From assembly GCA_013396655.1 (NCBI GenBank), contig WBMV01001245.1:809711-873710 (forward strand): a stretch of 64,000 nucleotides of DNA, read 5' to 3'. Positions 14,519-29,500 of this stretch are shown one piece after another; position 1 is the first letter of the stretch; the number at the start of each line of letters is the position of its first letter. A program made the translations under genes and the position numbers. The stretch comes from Campylorhamphus procurvoides (lineage: Eukaryota > Chordata > Aves > Passeriformes > Dendrocolaptidae). The notes under the pieces are model-generated. The model saw only the letters and a program-made list of their open reading frames with translations. It had not been told where the DNA came from and made no database searches.

Positions 14519-17500
14519 GTAAGTTCAGTTCAACTTATGTTCATTTGTTATTTGCCTCTAGACGTTTATTATGTTATTCAAGGTGTTTGACTTTAGTTTT
14601 TAGGCTATTATATATACAGAATGGTTTTTATTTTTGTAATTAGGGAAATGAAACTCCTACTCATATAGCTTTTGAATTTGTTGTGAGCTTCACGTCCTAT
14701 ATTGTATTTGTGCTCAAGAAATTAAGTCATTCATTCAATTAGAGGCTTCTCTGGTGTATGAAGGGGGTTAAAGTCTTCATATGTATAAACTAAGTGTAAG
14801 GCTATTGTCTGCGTCAGTGGGCATCCCAAATTAATTGTGAAGGCGTTATTACCGCAAGCAGAAATCTGTATTTCTAACAGTACTAAACAGGTTAACCTTC
14901 CAAAGGTAGATACTGTTTTGGCAATGATTGAGTTTACTCCCTTTGGTGGAACTGAGGAGAAACAATAATTCCTGCAATGAGGGGTTGGTTCAGAAATAGG
15001 CACTGGGATTTTTTCTCTTGAACAAAACAAGTTAAGTGGGAATAAAACACAGAGTTACATGGACTTGGGAGAGGAGACTTCTGAACTTTCAAGTTATAAC
15101 ATTATTAGACAAGCAAGAGTTGATGTCAGGGAAATGACAATAAGTAAGTTGAAATATAACTAGGAAAGAACATTCATTACTCCAGGGGGAGTTGTTTCTG
15201 TCACCTGAATGGAAAGAATGTATTCTAGAGTGGATAAAAGAGATAATAAAGTGCGTGCTACCTTTAAATGTCTCATGGTGTTTTGGAAGAGGGGGAAAGA
15301 AATTGAGGGTATTTCTCTAAGAGTGTTGAAGATAAGATGATTCTTACAGTTAAAGAGCGGAGTCTGAAGGTAATGAGGATAGTTGAGGTTGAAGGAATTA
15401 TTCATTGAAAGAGGAGCATGAGGCTCTCTACTGACTGTAATTTTTTTAATTGGCTTCTAAATTCAGTTTAAAAGCAACAAAAATATACAGGATTTGACAT
15501 CATTTCTGAAAAGCTGTGTTTAGTAAGGGAGAAAGACAATCTCCAGTAGGTTCCTTTCTTTCAGAAATCTTGATTCCTTGAGACATTTCTGAATGAAATA
15601 CCTTATCATTTTATTTCAAAAGCAAAAGATGCTCTTTTTCTTGGGTACTGAGGTTATAGCCTTAAACAACTTTTAGAACTACCCAGAGCTGAGAACCAGC
15701 CATTTGCTTATGAGTGTCTCTGACCAATAAAAATTAATTTCATCAGACAACCTAGAATTAGAAGGGAAGAGTAGCATTTTGGGGTTACTATATACAACAA
15801 AATCATTTATAGAGCAATATCCTTACAGATAAGTGAAGGAGAAGCACATCTTAACCTACTTTCACATGTGCTTTGGTCATTCATGCTAAAGCAAATCAAT
15901 GCTGCCTCAGCTGCCTTTCTGCCAGTTCATGGTAGAAATAGCAGAGTAGCCAGTGTGTACTTTAGGTGCTGCAGTTCATGACCTCAAATTCTATCCTTAT
16001 TGGTGGCTATGGGGGAGAATTACGCTACATCTGCTGGTATCTATACTTTGCTATATGTAGTCAGATGAGCACAGTGACTTCTGACTTAATTCATTAATTC
16101 TAAGGGTCTCAAGGCCCTTTAATAGTTAAAGTAATCAGCTTCTGATAGATTTAGTATAGAGCTTTGTCTGCATTTTTCATGTAGTTCATGCATGAGGGAA
16201 AGAAAGATCCTCTATGCTGGTTTACCTGTTTTTTCTCATCAAAAGCTTAAACGTTCCAGGATTTTTCTTCATCTGGAGAAGCAGTGCTGGGCTTCCCCTC
16301 CCTGGTCTTCACTCCTTTCTCTTCACTGTACTGAGCAGATAAACTGATCAATTTATGTTGTTTATTCAGTAAGTTATGAACAGCAGTATAGAAATTGACG
16401 GAGTACTTGGTTCATTCTGCTGTCACTTGGAGAAACTCGTAGTAGGAGAAACTCTCTTATTGCAGAAAACAACATTTGAGGTTTTCTGAAAAGTTTTGAA
16501 GATCAAATATTTTCAGGAAACAATTTCAAATTTATTAAAAAAAGTTCCCCAGAGGTTTTAATATTTGCTCTCTAAAGTCTTTTGCAAAACACTGCAAACT
16601 TGAAAGTGTGTGCAATTGCACTGGCCATTTGCAAGGTATTTTTGTTGCTAATTTTGATGAGTTTATATGATGTTCTCACATAAGGGCTTTCTGAGGAGAC
16701 TTGCAGTGGCCAGTTTACTTCTAATCTCAGACTCCATTTTCCCATTTGATAAGAGAGAAATAGCTCTCTAATAAGCTGTAGTTTTAATAGTGAAGGTGTT
16801 CATCAGAGCTGCTTGCTGCAAAATTGGTAACTGAAATGTGCTTTTAAAAGTTATAAATCATTAACCACCCTAGCTGTTTTTCTTCCATTCAAGAAAGCAT
16901 TTTCCTTACTTTGCAGAGCTGCAGGTTGTATGCAACAAAACACTTGCGAGTATTGCTGAGAGCTAATGTAGAGTTCTTCAGCAACTGGGGGATTGAGTTA
17001 CTGGTGACCCAGTTACATGATAAAAATAAAACTATTTCCTCTGAGGCACTTGATATTCTGGATGAGGCATGTGAAGACAAGGTAAGCATCCTTTCCCTTT
17101 TTAACCTCTTTTTGGTATGATGCTCCCAAGCTGTTCCCCACCCCCTTCCCCAGCAGCAGAGTAAAAACATGTAAGCAGCTACTCACGGTTTCCCTTCTCA
17201 ATTGATATTAATGGTCTTATAATAGTTTATAGACCTCTTTGATGAAAACACTGTGGTATGACTGACAAGAAAAGATAGACTTCTGGATTATGCCTATTTT
17301 TAAATAAGAATTGTAACTAATTCAGCTATTTTCTTTGTTATATTTTTTGTGAAGTAATAGCTATTTAATGACAGAAGGTACTTGAAATTGATAATATTAG
17401 GATTAATTTGATGCTATTTCATATTTCCTGTTGTGAAAATCTTGCTTCTTCATTGCTGGCAGATCGTTGAAGTTATTGCAGTTTTCAGAACTATATAGTG

Positions 17501-20500
17501 CTCAAATACTCCTTTTGTATTCTTACTTATTTTAGGCCAATCTTCATGCCCTTATCCAAATGAAACCAGCTCTTTCTCATCTTGGAGACAAGGGTTTGCT
17601 TCTGCTCCTAAGGTAAATGTTGAATATGCTGTTTGACTTCACACTGTGGAAATAAATATGTGTTCCTTTTTATTCAAATTGGGTTGGTTTTTTTTTTAAG
17701 TGGAGTGGTAACTGTCTGATGTTTATTTTACAGATTTCTGTCCATCCCAAAGGGGTTTTCTTATCTAAATGAAAGAGGTTATGTAACAAAACAGATGGAA
17801 AAGTGGCAAAAGGTAATGCTAAGAAGAAAACGTGCTTGATACTGGGAGAAGGAATGGTGTGAATATGTGGGTTTAGACAGTCAGAGATTCTTAAAAGTAT
17901 ATTAATGTAAGTGTATCGCTAATGCAAATACATTTAATGTTTATTGAAAAACATTGACAGGGACTTAGAGTTCCGTAGCTCCTCTGCAAATGTGTGCTTT
18001 TGATTTACCCAGGCCTTTACATAATTTTGATATTTCAGCAAATATTTCAGGAGTGTAGTGACTTTCTGAAATACGTGGTTGTGTAAGGTCTTATCTACAG
18101 GAGTGTCCACAGGAATACTGTTACCTCTGGTAATTGCTAATTAAAACTAATTGTAGAGCTGATGAAGATTGAATTGGTTTATACTGTTAGGAAGTAAGGA
18201 GGAATACAATACCATTTAAAAATTCATCATTGTCATAACTTGAATAAAACTCTTGTCTTGTTTTTGTAATTGATTATAAATGATTGGTCTCACTCCTGTA
18301 GGCAACTTTTACTAGTTTTAACTGTCACTCCTCAGGGAGTACTGAAATGCATAGTGATCTATTGAGATTATTTGAGTTATCAGATGTGAAGTATTTTCTT
18401 CTTAACAAATTCACTGAAATAGTTAAGAAATCATTTTTTGACTCTGCAAACTCATTGTATATATGAAGTGCATCGATTTTGGGGAGCCCCACCTTCAGAT
18501 CATTAAAAAATTCAGCCAGCCTTAAGGAGCACTTTAATTATTTCTTCCTCACAAAGTATCACCTATAATACCATAAACCACTAAATGTATTGTGTCAACC
18601 TTTGTCTGTCTTCTCATAGGAATATAACCTAAAGTATGTTGAACTGATTGAAGAACAACTTAATGAAGCACTTACCACATACCGCAAACCTGTTGATGGT
18701 GATAACTATGTTCGTCGAAGCAACCAAAGGTAAATTTGGGAAAATGGATCTTTGGCTGGTGGGATTGATCAAGAAAGCCATAAGCTAGAACATACGAGGG
18801 AAGGGAATACCAATAGGATTTCAGTTTATACTGCTCCTGGAAACTCAGTGGTCTCAGAAGCTTATCTGAAATGTTTTTATATCAACACAGTATGAGAAGC
18901 AAACAGGATGAACTGGAACTGCTGGTCTGTTCCCAGAGCTTTAATATCATTGGTATTACCAAGACTTGGTGGAACGAACCCCATGACTGGAGTGCTGGGA
19001 TGAAGGGCTGCAGGCTGTTCAGCAGGGATGGGCAGGGCGCAGGGCAGGTGGATGTGTCACACTGTGTGTAAGGAAGAGGTTTGAATATACAGCCCTTACA
19101 GCTGGTGGTGATGTGGTTGAGAATCTCTGGGTGAGTGTTAAGGGGATGGGAGACAAAGGAGATGTACTGGGTGTCTGCTGCTGATTGTTCAGCCAGGATG
19201 TTAGCACTGATAGGTCATTCAGTACGCAATAAGAAGTTTCTGGATCTTGTTCTTATGGGGGTTTTATGGAAGATTTCAACTTCCCAGGCATCAGTTGTGA
19301 ATATCATAATGCAGTAAAAAGCAATCTTGGAAATTAACAAAGTCTCTAGGAAAAACCTTCTTGTCACAGGTACTCAGTGAGCCAGCTAGGAAGGTTGCCC
19401 TCCTAGACTTGTTTTTTCTGAATACAGGAGGACTTGGGAAGATGTGATGGTACAGGGTTGTCTTGGCCACAGTGATCATGACGTGATTGAGTTGAAAGTT
19501 TTCAGTTTAACGAAAAAAGAGGACAGCAGAATAGCTCCTTGGGACTTCAAGATGGCAAACTCGGGGAGCTATTTAGCAGAGCCTGGAAGTCCATGAGTGC
19601 TGGTCTATCTCTAAGAAGCACAGGAGCAGGCAATCCGGTTGTGTTGTAAGTGAAGCAAGTGGGGCGGAAGATCACCTTGGCTGAACAGGGAACTTGTGGA
19701 GTGCAAGAGGAAAAAAAATTACATGATTTCTGGAAGCAAGGTCAGGCTTCACTGGAGGACTATAAAGCTGATTCATATAAGCAGAGGGAAGGCACAAAAG
19801 GCTAAAGCTCATTCAGTATTGAAACTGGCCAGTGTTCTGTTGTACAACAAGAAATGCTTATTTAAGTGCTTTAGTAGCAAGTGTAGGTCAGAAGAAAACA
19901 TTGGATCTATACTAGTTGAAGATGGGGTCACCCGACTTATACAGAAAAAGACAGAGGCATTCCATGTTTTTTGCCTCACTCTCTAGCAATATTGATAAAA
20001 CCTTGGATTGTGGTGGTCCACAAGTGTGGGAACTGTAACTTTCCATTTTTTGACACTAAAATTGTAAGGGACCAGCTGTATCAGCTGAATAAGGTCATGA
20101 GGCCTGGTGTGGTTTTTTCCACAGTACTGAGGGAGCTAGCAGATACTGTCTTAGGACCCATCTCTATCAGCTACCAAAGGTCTTGGGACTCTGGGGAAAT
20201 CCCTCTGACTAGAAGACAGCCAGTGTTATGCCAATTTGCAAGAAGGCCATAAGGGAAGAGCCAGGAACTTACAGACCTATTAGTCTAAACTCAGTTCATG
20301 GAAAAATTATGAAGATTATACTGGATGTTATTGAAAGGCATTTGTTGAGTTCAGAGAAAAGGAGGCTGAGGGGTGATCTTGTTCTGCAGCTTCATGAGGA
20401 GGGGAAGGAAGAGTGAGATGCTAATCTCTGTAGTATCCAGTGACAGGATTCATGGGAATGGTTCAGAGCAGAAGCAGGAGAGGTTCAGACTGGACATTAG

Positions 20501-23500
20501 GAAGCATTTCCTTTCACAAAAGTTGTGAGTGATCACATAGTGGAACAGATTTCCTAGACAGGTGGTCAATGCCCTAAGTCTATCAGTGTTCCGAAGTCAT
20601 TTGCGTAGTGCCCTTCATAACAGACTTTAACTTTTGGTCAGCCCTGAAGTGATCAAGCAGTTGGACTAGATGATTGTTGTAGATCCCTTCCAATCAAAAT
20701 AGTCTATTCCTTTCTAAGTGACTCAAAAGAATTCTCTTCATTTGAAAAAAAATCAAGAGTAACTCATTACATTACACTACAGTGTAATTTATTTTAGAAG
20801 AAAACGTCAGAAGTGCTGGGAAACCTACATTGATTTCTCTTTCTGCCAGATTACAGCGACCACATGTCTACCTGCCAGTTCACCTTTACGGCCAACTGGT
20901 GCACCATAAAACAGGCTGCCATTTATTGGAGTCTCAGGTGAGGATAATAATTGTTTGTAACTTGAAATATTTTAAAGATCACTGTAAGTCTTTTAAAATA
21001 TGTTTTAAAAGAGATGGCATTTAAACAGTCATTGCAAAATAAGTTGATTATGAGTCTGAAGTTGTGAAAGTCTTTCCCATCTAGTCCATGTAAAATTCCT
21101 TCCTGACACTAAAATGTCAGCAAAATACATTGTAACATTTTTAATGAAATGACTGGCAAAATCTTAGAATGGAAAGCAATTCATAAATAGAAAAAAATTT
21201 CAGACTCTGTGAATTGTATATTGACAAATATACATAAAGTTAAACTGTGCCTATCTTTTTAAGCATACAAAAACATGGAAGTGAGGGAAGAAAATCTATC
21301 CAATATTCTGAAAATATAAGAAAACAAGCCTTAAGCCAATTACAATTGCTTAAATTCACTTTTAATGTGGGATTTTAAGATCTATAATAAGTTGAATATA
21401 ATCATTGAAAAGTTCACGAGAACATTTATATATGGCAGTGTATTAGTACGATTAATCTTTTATCTTTATAGAATCTGAAATTATGTAATCAGTGATTTCA
21501 TTAAAGTTTCTTCTTGCATTATCACTGCTGTTAATTTATGATTATTATTCCAGAATTACCACTGTTCATCATAGGGCACATACTTTAACTTGTACTCCAG
21601 ATGCAAAAGAAGCTATTTGCCTTAGATTTGCTTTTCATTTTCAACTTAATTTTTTTCCTTCTGTTTTTCTCCTTCAGAGCATTGTTACAGATCTGAGTTA
21701 CACTGTTCGTTCCCCTATGCTGGATAAATGGGAAGGAATTAAGCAGCTGAAAGCAGCCCTTTGGGCTTTGGTTAGTAATACATTTACCAACCTTTTACAG
21801 TTGTTTAATTATGACTCTTGATTCTGAAGTAACTAAACTAAACTCTATATAAATAATAAATTAGATCTTTTGTCAAAAAATCTGTGATTTTTCCAAGTTC
21901 TCATTCTGTACCATAACTGGGCTTTTGGTTGAAAATGGTTCACTGCACCTATTTTATTCTGAATTTTTTAATAGTCACTTTGTCTTATTTTCTTTTTAAC
22001 AAACCACCACCCCCTGGCCAATCTTGCCAAAGATAGCAATAATATTGGTTTGGAACCAGTAGTTACAAGTTGCTGTGGTCTGATTTTAATGTATTTACTG
22101 TGGTAGTTCCCAATATTTCTGGAAGAAAGTTGGCTACCAGTGTTGATGCATGAGAGTACAGGTAGTCATGACACCCCTGGTACTTGGGACAGGCAAAAAC
22201 GTAGTGTTGATATATATTCAAGCTACATTTCTAAATTTGCTTTGCCACCCTATGCCACGCCATTTGTTTTCCTGCTTCTTTCTTGCCTTACCCAAAGTTA
22301 ATTTTGGAACATTTTTCCAAGGTGGTTATTACTGGCAGATACTGAGTGTATGTAGTAAAATGCCTGTGTAAGAGGAGTGTAAAATGAGTAAATCAAAATC
22401 ATACTGCAGGCTTTAGTGGAAGTGGTAAAGTGAGAAATACGTAATAATTCTAACTCTGAGCTGTTTTAGGTATTATACATAGTGTACTGAATCCTTTTTT
22501 GGATTTGCATGACTAGATGCAGAAAGAGTGCTCAAATCTTGTAATTGCTTTGAGATGTGGTTTGAAACTCTACTACCAACAAACAAAAATGTCAAAGCTT
22601 TACACTGACAGTGCTGCAGATCACATCAAGATCAAAACTTACTTGACAAATTTTATTCCAGGGCAACATTGGATCATCAAACTGGGGTCTTAACTTGCTT
22701 CAGGAGGAGAATGTAATTCCGGATATAATGGCACTTGCTCAACATTGTGAGGTTCTGTCTGTTAGAGGGTATGTGTATCTGATTTATATCTGAAATTTAC
22801 AGATGATACTTGCCATCAGTTTTCAAAGAGCTTTACTTGATTTACATGAATATAGCTTTGTACTTCATTGGAAACCAGTTATTAAAAGTCATTGGTGATT
22901 GAATATCAATCTCAGTTTGATGCAACAGAAGAATTGTACAAAAAGTCTGAAAGAAAATGCAGTCAGCAAATAAAACCTATGAAAAAAGATGCGTACTATT
23001 CTTTAAAAATAAAATACTTGCTACATAGATACCTGTGAGAATCTATACTCCATTATTTTTATTGAACCTCTTTTTTGAATCTTTAAAAGTATAAATAGAT
23101 GGTGTTTTGTCTAATACTGCTACTGCGTTAGTTTGTCTTTTTTTTCAAAAGGTACTTTTCTACTTTATGTAATAAGGCTCTTGTGATAATTAGTTTTTAT
23201 TTTTGAATAGTATATTGTTCTCAGATACTTTAGGGCATTTCTTAAGCTTCGATTGATTTAAAAATAAAAATTAACAATATACTAGTTTGCAGTTTTGTGA
23301 AGTTTCTGCTGAATTGTTTTGAAACTTTCAAAAGAGAAATAAGTGTAGTTAAATTAGATGCTATTATTGTTGCTCTTTTTTCTATGTATGCGTTAAATAC
23401 AGAACCTGTGTCTACGTGCTTGGTCTAATAGCCAAAACTAAACAAGGATGTGACATTTTGAAGCATCACAACTGGGATGCAGTGAGACACAGTCGTAGAC

Positions 23501-26500
23501 AACCTTGGCCAGTGGTCCCTGACGACATGGAGCAGCTCTGCAATGAACTTTCTTCTATACCCAGCACTCTTAGCTTGAACTCTGAGTCCACCAGTTCTAG
23601 GCACAACAGTGAAAGCGAATCTGCTCCTTCAAGTAAGTAACCAGAATACCAAGACAAGCAAACAAATGAAAAATCAACAGACAAATCAAAGCCAAAAAAT
23701 AGCTCCAAACTACCACAAAATGTCATTCTGGTGACCTTACCTGCCTTTTGGTAGGATGAGGTTCAGACAAATGATGTAAAGGTGTAATTGCAATAAGAAA
23801 GGCTGCAAGCATTAGGACAGTTATGTGCATTCAGAGAGATGGAGGCAAGTGAGAGGGAATAAAACAGTGTATTAAGCTTCACATTTGATGTGAAAGAAAT
23901 TTTAACATTAGGGTAAGTTACTAATTTTTATGTCAAGTCATGGCAGTTTGCTATAATATGCTGCAGAAAAGTGCATGCCTGGGTGTAAAGATAAAATTGA
24001 TTGTCCTCAAAGGAATGTTCTGGAAGATATATTCATATGTTCTCTGGATGCACATACATACAAAAGTATTGCTATATTTAAATCATTGTGTATTTTGAGT
24101 ATCTCATGCAGTTTATTTTTGCTATATATGGCTGGAATTTAAATCCAGAAGTATTCCGTATTTAGATATTATTAAAGGAGTGCTTCAGTTATAACCCCAG
24201 TAGCTGGATATTTTTACTGAAATAAGATGGTGTGGCTTTTCTTTTGAAGGAAAGAGACCTTCAGCACAAATACTCCTCGAATTAGTTAATTTGCACTAAG
24301 TTCTGCAGAAAAAAATTATTAATTCAAGTTGCAGTAAATTGGCATTCTATAGAATGGCTTCCTATTTTGCAACACAGTTTGTACACTTTGAAGAAATGTT
24401 CATTTTCAGTGACAAAGTCTCATGTAATTTCAGGTATGTTCATCATGGAGGATGACCGTTTTGGTAGTACTTCCACCAGTACTTTCTTTCTAGATATTAC
24501 TGAAGATGCAGAACAAATATTTTATGACAGACCTGGACCTTCAAAGGACAAAGACCGTAGTCCCTTTCCTTTTTTTTCTTCTAGTAGACTTGTGAAAAAT
24601 CGCATTCTAAACTCTCTTACTCTACCTAATAAAAAACATAGAAGTAGCAGTGATCCAAAAGGAGGAAAGCTGACATCATCTGACAGTAAATCAGGCCTGA
24701 GGCGGAATCGTACAGTAACAGAACCTAGTGCTAGCATAGACTTTCCTTCTGGGGAAGAATTCAACCCTGTTTTCAGAGTTCCAAAAATCCAGACTTTGCG
24801 ATTAGAAACGTCTTTTGTTGGAAGTAAACACGTGGAAGATACTGATAGTACCCCAAGTATTGGAGAAAATGATCTGAAGCTGCCGAAAGGTCTTGGAAAT
24901 GAAATTCATCGTGAAAACACAAGCAAAGAAAGGCTGATAGGAGACGGTACTACACAAACACATTTCAAAAGTCGTAGCTTAAGTTTTAATACAGATACCA
25001 CAACAAGTGGCATAAGCTCAATGAGCTCTAGCCCTTCAAGGGAGACTGTAGGTGTGGACACTACAAATGTAGATACTGACTGTGGGAGTTTGAGTACTGT
25101 GGTAAGCACAAAGACAGTTAAACCAAGTCACTGTTCAACACCACAGTCTAACCACCTGCCCCTCTCAAAGTCCAACTCCGTATCCCTCGTACCGCCAGGC
25201 TCTTCTCATACCCTTCCCCGAAGAGCCCAGTCTCTTAAAGCTCCTTCTCTTGCTACTATAAAAAGTCTGGCTGACTATAACTTCAGCTACACGAGTTCTC
25301 GGGATGCCTTTGGCTATGCTACACTAAAGCGCCTACAGCAGCAGAGGATGCATCCTTCACTGTCCCACTCAGAAGCCCTGGCATCTCCAGCAAAGGATGT
25401 TCTGTTTACTGACACTATTACCATGAAGTCTGGCAGCCTGGATTCTCGGCTAACCCCAAGCCGGTAAGAGATTATTATGTGCTCCTTTCTTCCTGCGGTG
25501 CTGTAAGAGTCACTGAAATACGAAAAGTATCTTTCTAATACTTCCATCTATCTGCTCACAAAAGGGGCGGTTGTTACAAAGTGATTCATAATCCCACTGA
25601 AAGCAGTACCAGTATTAGGAGAATAATATAAGAGGAGAATAATTCTCAATTTTGTAATTGCTGTCAGAGAAGCCAGACTTTCATAGCTCTGCTCAGCCCC
25701 TTTGATGCTGTTGGTTACAAAGGAAAATGTTTCCTTTTATCACATTTCCTTCCTGTTTTAACTTTCATAATACAGAAATGCAATTGTAAATGCAACTGCT
25801 AACATTATTAAAGTAACAAACACACCAAATTGCCAGTGAAGTCAGAGCTATACTTCAGAAGTGAATTTTCTCAATGTCACTTGGTGAGATTTTAGGACAG
25901 GGACTTCTGCTACTATGCTATATTTGTGTTCAGTGTGGCATTGAGGCCAGTGCTGAGATAGTGGTACCACTGATAGGAATGTCAGTTTGGCTTTTTAGCT
26001 ACAACAGAGCAAAGATTTTACTCATAGCATTTATTTTTAGATGGTAGTGTCACCATTTCATTTTTGAGTAATATTAGATGTTCTGAAGACTAATTAAGTA
26101 GTTATATAAGATGCCTAGCTCATGACATTGACACTGTTCCCAGCTGCAACAGTCAATGCTTCACAACTTTCTCTTAAAAGCTCTTGTATCGAATTTTTCC
26201 TTTCACATCATTTAGCTAGTGCAGGGATGTGCCTGCTCAGCTCAGAGTTTGCAAATATCGAGGAAATTTATGTTCAGTGCATAGGTACATTTCAAAATGA
26301 GGCCGTTACAAGTTTAAAAGCCTGAATCTTTACTGTCTAGGCTATAAATATTCAAAGCCTATAAAGTTGGAGAAAATTTGTAGTTTTGCTGGATTAGCAT
26401 GAATTCCCCTAGCAGAAATTACAAAGAAGAAATTTTTACACCAGGAACTGGCAGATCACGCAATACAGGGCAGAAAAAGCAATGAGCTTATAGTTGTAAT

Positions 26501-29500
26501 TTGCCATAACAAGCTGTGAGATCTGCAGTGGGATGATGAGTATAGCCTTTGTGTCAGCAGTCCTTACTTTTAATGTGCCAGAATGGGGGAGTTACTAAAA
26601 TTGTGGTTTATTGTTTCCATTTTACAGGTTCATGAAAGCTTTAAGTTATGCTTCATTAGATAAAGAAGATTTATTAAGTCCTATTAACCAAAACACACTT
26701 CAGCGTTCCTCTTCTGTTCGCTCCATGGTTTCTAATGCTACCTATGGTAGCTCTGATGATTACATTGGCCTTGCTCTCCCAGTGGATATCAATGAAATAT
26801 TTCAGGTATGCATATGTTGATTGATTTGGTTCATATGTATTTGCATGCTGAAAGGTAGTCAGTTGTAGCCTTTTCGTCAGAATAGATTAAATCTAGAGAA
26901 ACGGGGAAAAACAGATGTGATACTTTCAAGAAATGTATTTTTGAGAACAAGAGGGTTTTTTCCTAACCCTGTTTACACAAGATTGCAGGTCTGGTTTGCA
27001 TTATTAGGCAAATAGTGACACAGACTATGTTAGAGGAGTGTTAAACAGTGATGGCATAAATATGCTGTCATAAGATTTTTAGTTGACATCTGGCTTTCAT
27101 ACTAAAATTAGCATAGTCTGTGGATATTTGCTACCATAAATTATGTGCATAATCACACAGTTAACTCCCTGCTACCATGATCTGCATTAAATAATAAATC
27201 ATTAGTATAGGTATCATAGTGTTATATTGTCTTAACCTCAAAGATGCATATATTTAAGTTAGAACAGATTATTTTAGGTGTCTCATCAATTGCCTTCCTC
27301 TTTCTACTTGGTAGAAGCACATTCTCATTTAACAAACTGATACATCGCAGGGTTTAATACTCAGTTACTTAAATATCAAAACCAGGATATGGTCACCGTC
27401 AGAAGTAAATCGGTGACTTCCTTATCTTTAGTTTGCTTATCTTTGCCTTTCAATTCTAAATCACTTTCTTATTAATCTCAAAAAGTTACAAAACCAAGAC
27501 CAAAGACAAATTGTTCTATTATACCTGCTTCTATTTTCTGTTTGTGATTATTTTTTCTTTCTTCTTCACAGTCTTTTTGGCATATTTATGTTACCTCATT
27601 TCTTCTCTCTCTGATCTTTTTGTAATTGAGACACATCTCAGCTCTGCATCCTACAGGCAGCATTTTAGGTGTCATGGTCGTTTTTGCACTGCATTCCCAA
27701 GGTCTCCATGGTGTAGAGTGATCATAGAGAAATTATTAATAGCTGTTGTGGGTCACTGGTTTCCTTACAGCCTGTGACTATTGTTTTAACATTTGGTAAC
27801 TCATTGTAAGTCTTACTTACCTAACGCTAACCCTTCACAAATGTATCTTTTTCTCGTTTGGCTTTTTATTACTCCTTGGGAGCTTATTCTTAATTTTCTC
27901 CTCTAATTATATTTTTTCCTGAAGTAAAAAACTGACAGCATTTTATTTCCTCAAAATATTCTTTTTTCTTTTTGTATGATTATCACCTGTGCTAATTTTA
28001 ATCTTCATCTGAATATTCCAGGTAAAGGAAACTCCATATTTCCAGAAGAAAACTACACCTCCACTTGATGACCGTGGAGCTAGGGTCTTTGCACCTGATG
28101 CAGGAGGTACTGGTTTTGTTCCTCTTCTGTATCTTTCTGTTGTTTATTGGTACATTGGACGGGTTGTCGATTTATACGTTAATTTTTTTTTACAGAAAAA
28201 GTTATTTTTAGCTGTTAAGTTTTGAGAACTGTGTTCTGGAGTCAGGATAGCTGGCCATTAATTCCCTGTTTTATTTTGTTTGAGAAAATATGGTGATGCT
28301 TCGAAGTTTGGTCCTGCTCTAAAACCAAAGGAGGAAAGTCTACATATCTTTGATAATGTGAGCTAATGCTAATCAAAGACTGGTAATGATACTGATTAAA
28401 GGAAATAAATTATGCAAAATATCAATGCCACAATGAATGTTCAAAATTTTATGTTTGTTTTTTTTCCACCCAGGAAAGAGCATGTCACTAAAAGTGTCTT
28501 CTCCTTGTTTCTGCATTGCTGAATCTAGTTTCTTCCTGTCATGACCACTAAGTTACAGTTTTTTAAAGAGCGTTTCTGTGTGTGTTGGTGCATGTGTATT
28601 TGAAGCATCTGGTATATTGTATTAATCTTGTTTGACATTATGAAAATTGGTAACATATTGGTGTTATCTATTAATAAGGTTGATATGTCAGCATTTACCA
28701 TTTATTGTTTTTTACAGTATGTGTGTTTAGAGGTTAAATTCTGTCCTTTTCAATGTTTTGTTATGTATGGTAAGTTGGAACTAAAATGTCTTGTCTGTTT
28801 CTCAAACAATCTAACAATCTTGGGAGCTTAACCTCTCAAAAAAAAATGTTATAGGTGCTCATGTGCACACCCTCCCCAGCATTAGAAGGCTTAAAAGTGT
28901 AAATTAATTGAAACAGTGTAGGTTGCTTTGTTTTGTGGTGTTTTTTGTTAACTAAGCCTTATTTACAGGTCTTCCATCAGGTACAAGTGATGCTGTTAAA
29001 AGCCCTTTTCAGATGCTACGACAGCAGATTAGTCTCACAGAAATAATGAATACCAGCCGTTCAGATGCTTCTCAGTTTTTAGAAAGTACAGAGGATACAG
29101 GGCTACAGGAGCACACAGATGAGAACTGTCTTTACTGTGTCTGCATTCAAATTCTGGGTTATCAGCCTAACAACAAGATGAACTCTGCGTATAGTCGTAC
29201 AGGTTAGTGTTCCTTGTGCGGAAGTGTGGTGAAATGGAGTGAACCTATTGGATTTTGTTCACCTTTAAAACTAAATAAGGGTTTTGTGTAACTGATTATT
29301 GACCTTAAAATTAAATCTCTACTGAGCTAACTCTGAAACCAGTGTTCTTTCTATGGTCATTTTCAGTTTCCACTCTCTAGTGTTACTATGATTAGGTGCC
29401 TGCATGGGTTTTTTTAAAATATTTCTAAGAGTATTTCAAGATGTAAAGTTTGAAACCTTATTCGTACTTCCAGTCCATGTCCTGAAAACTGACACCTGCT

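Noticed and set aside
24522..24764. A - strand open frame within the large RICTOR exon
   Set aside because: It is antisense to a conserved RICTOR coding exon and has no independent support.
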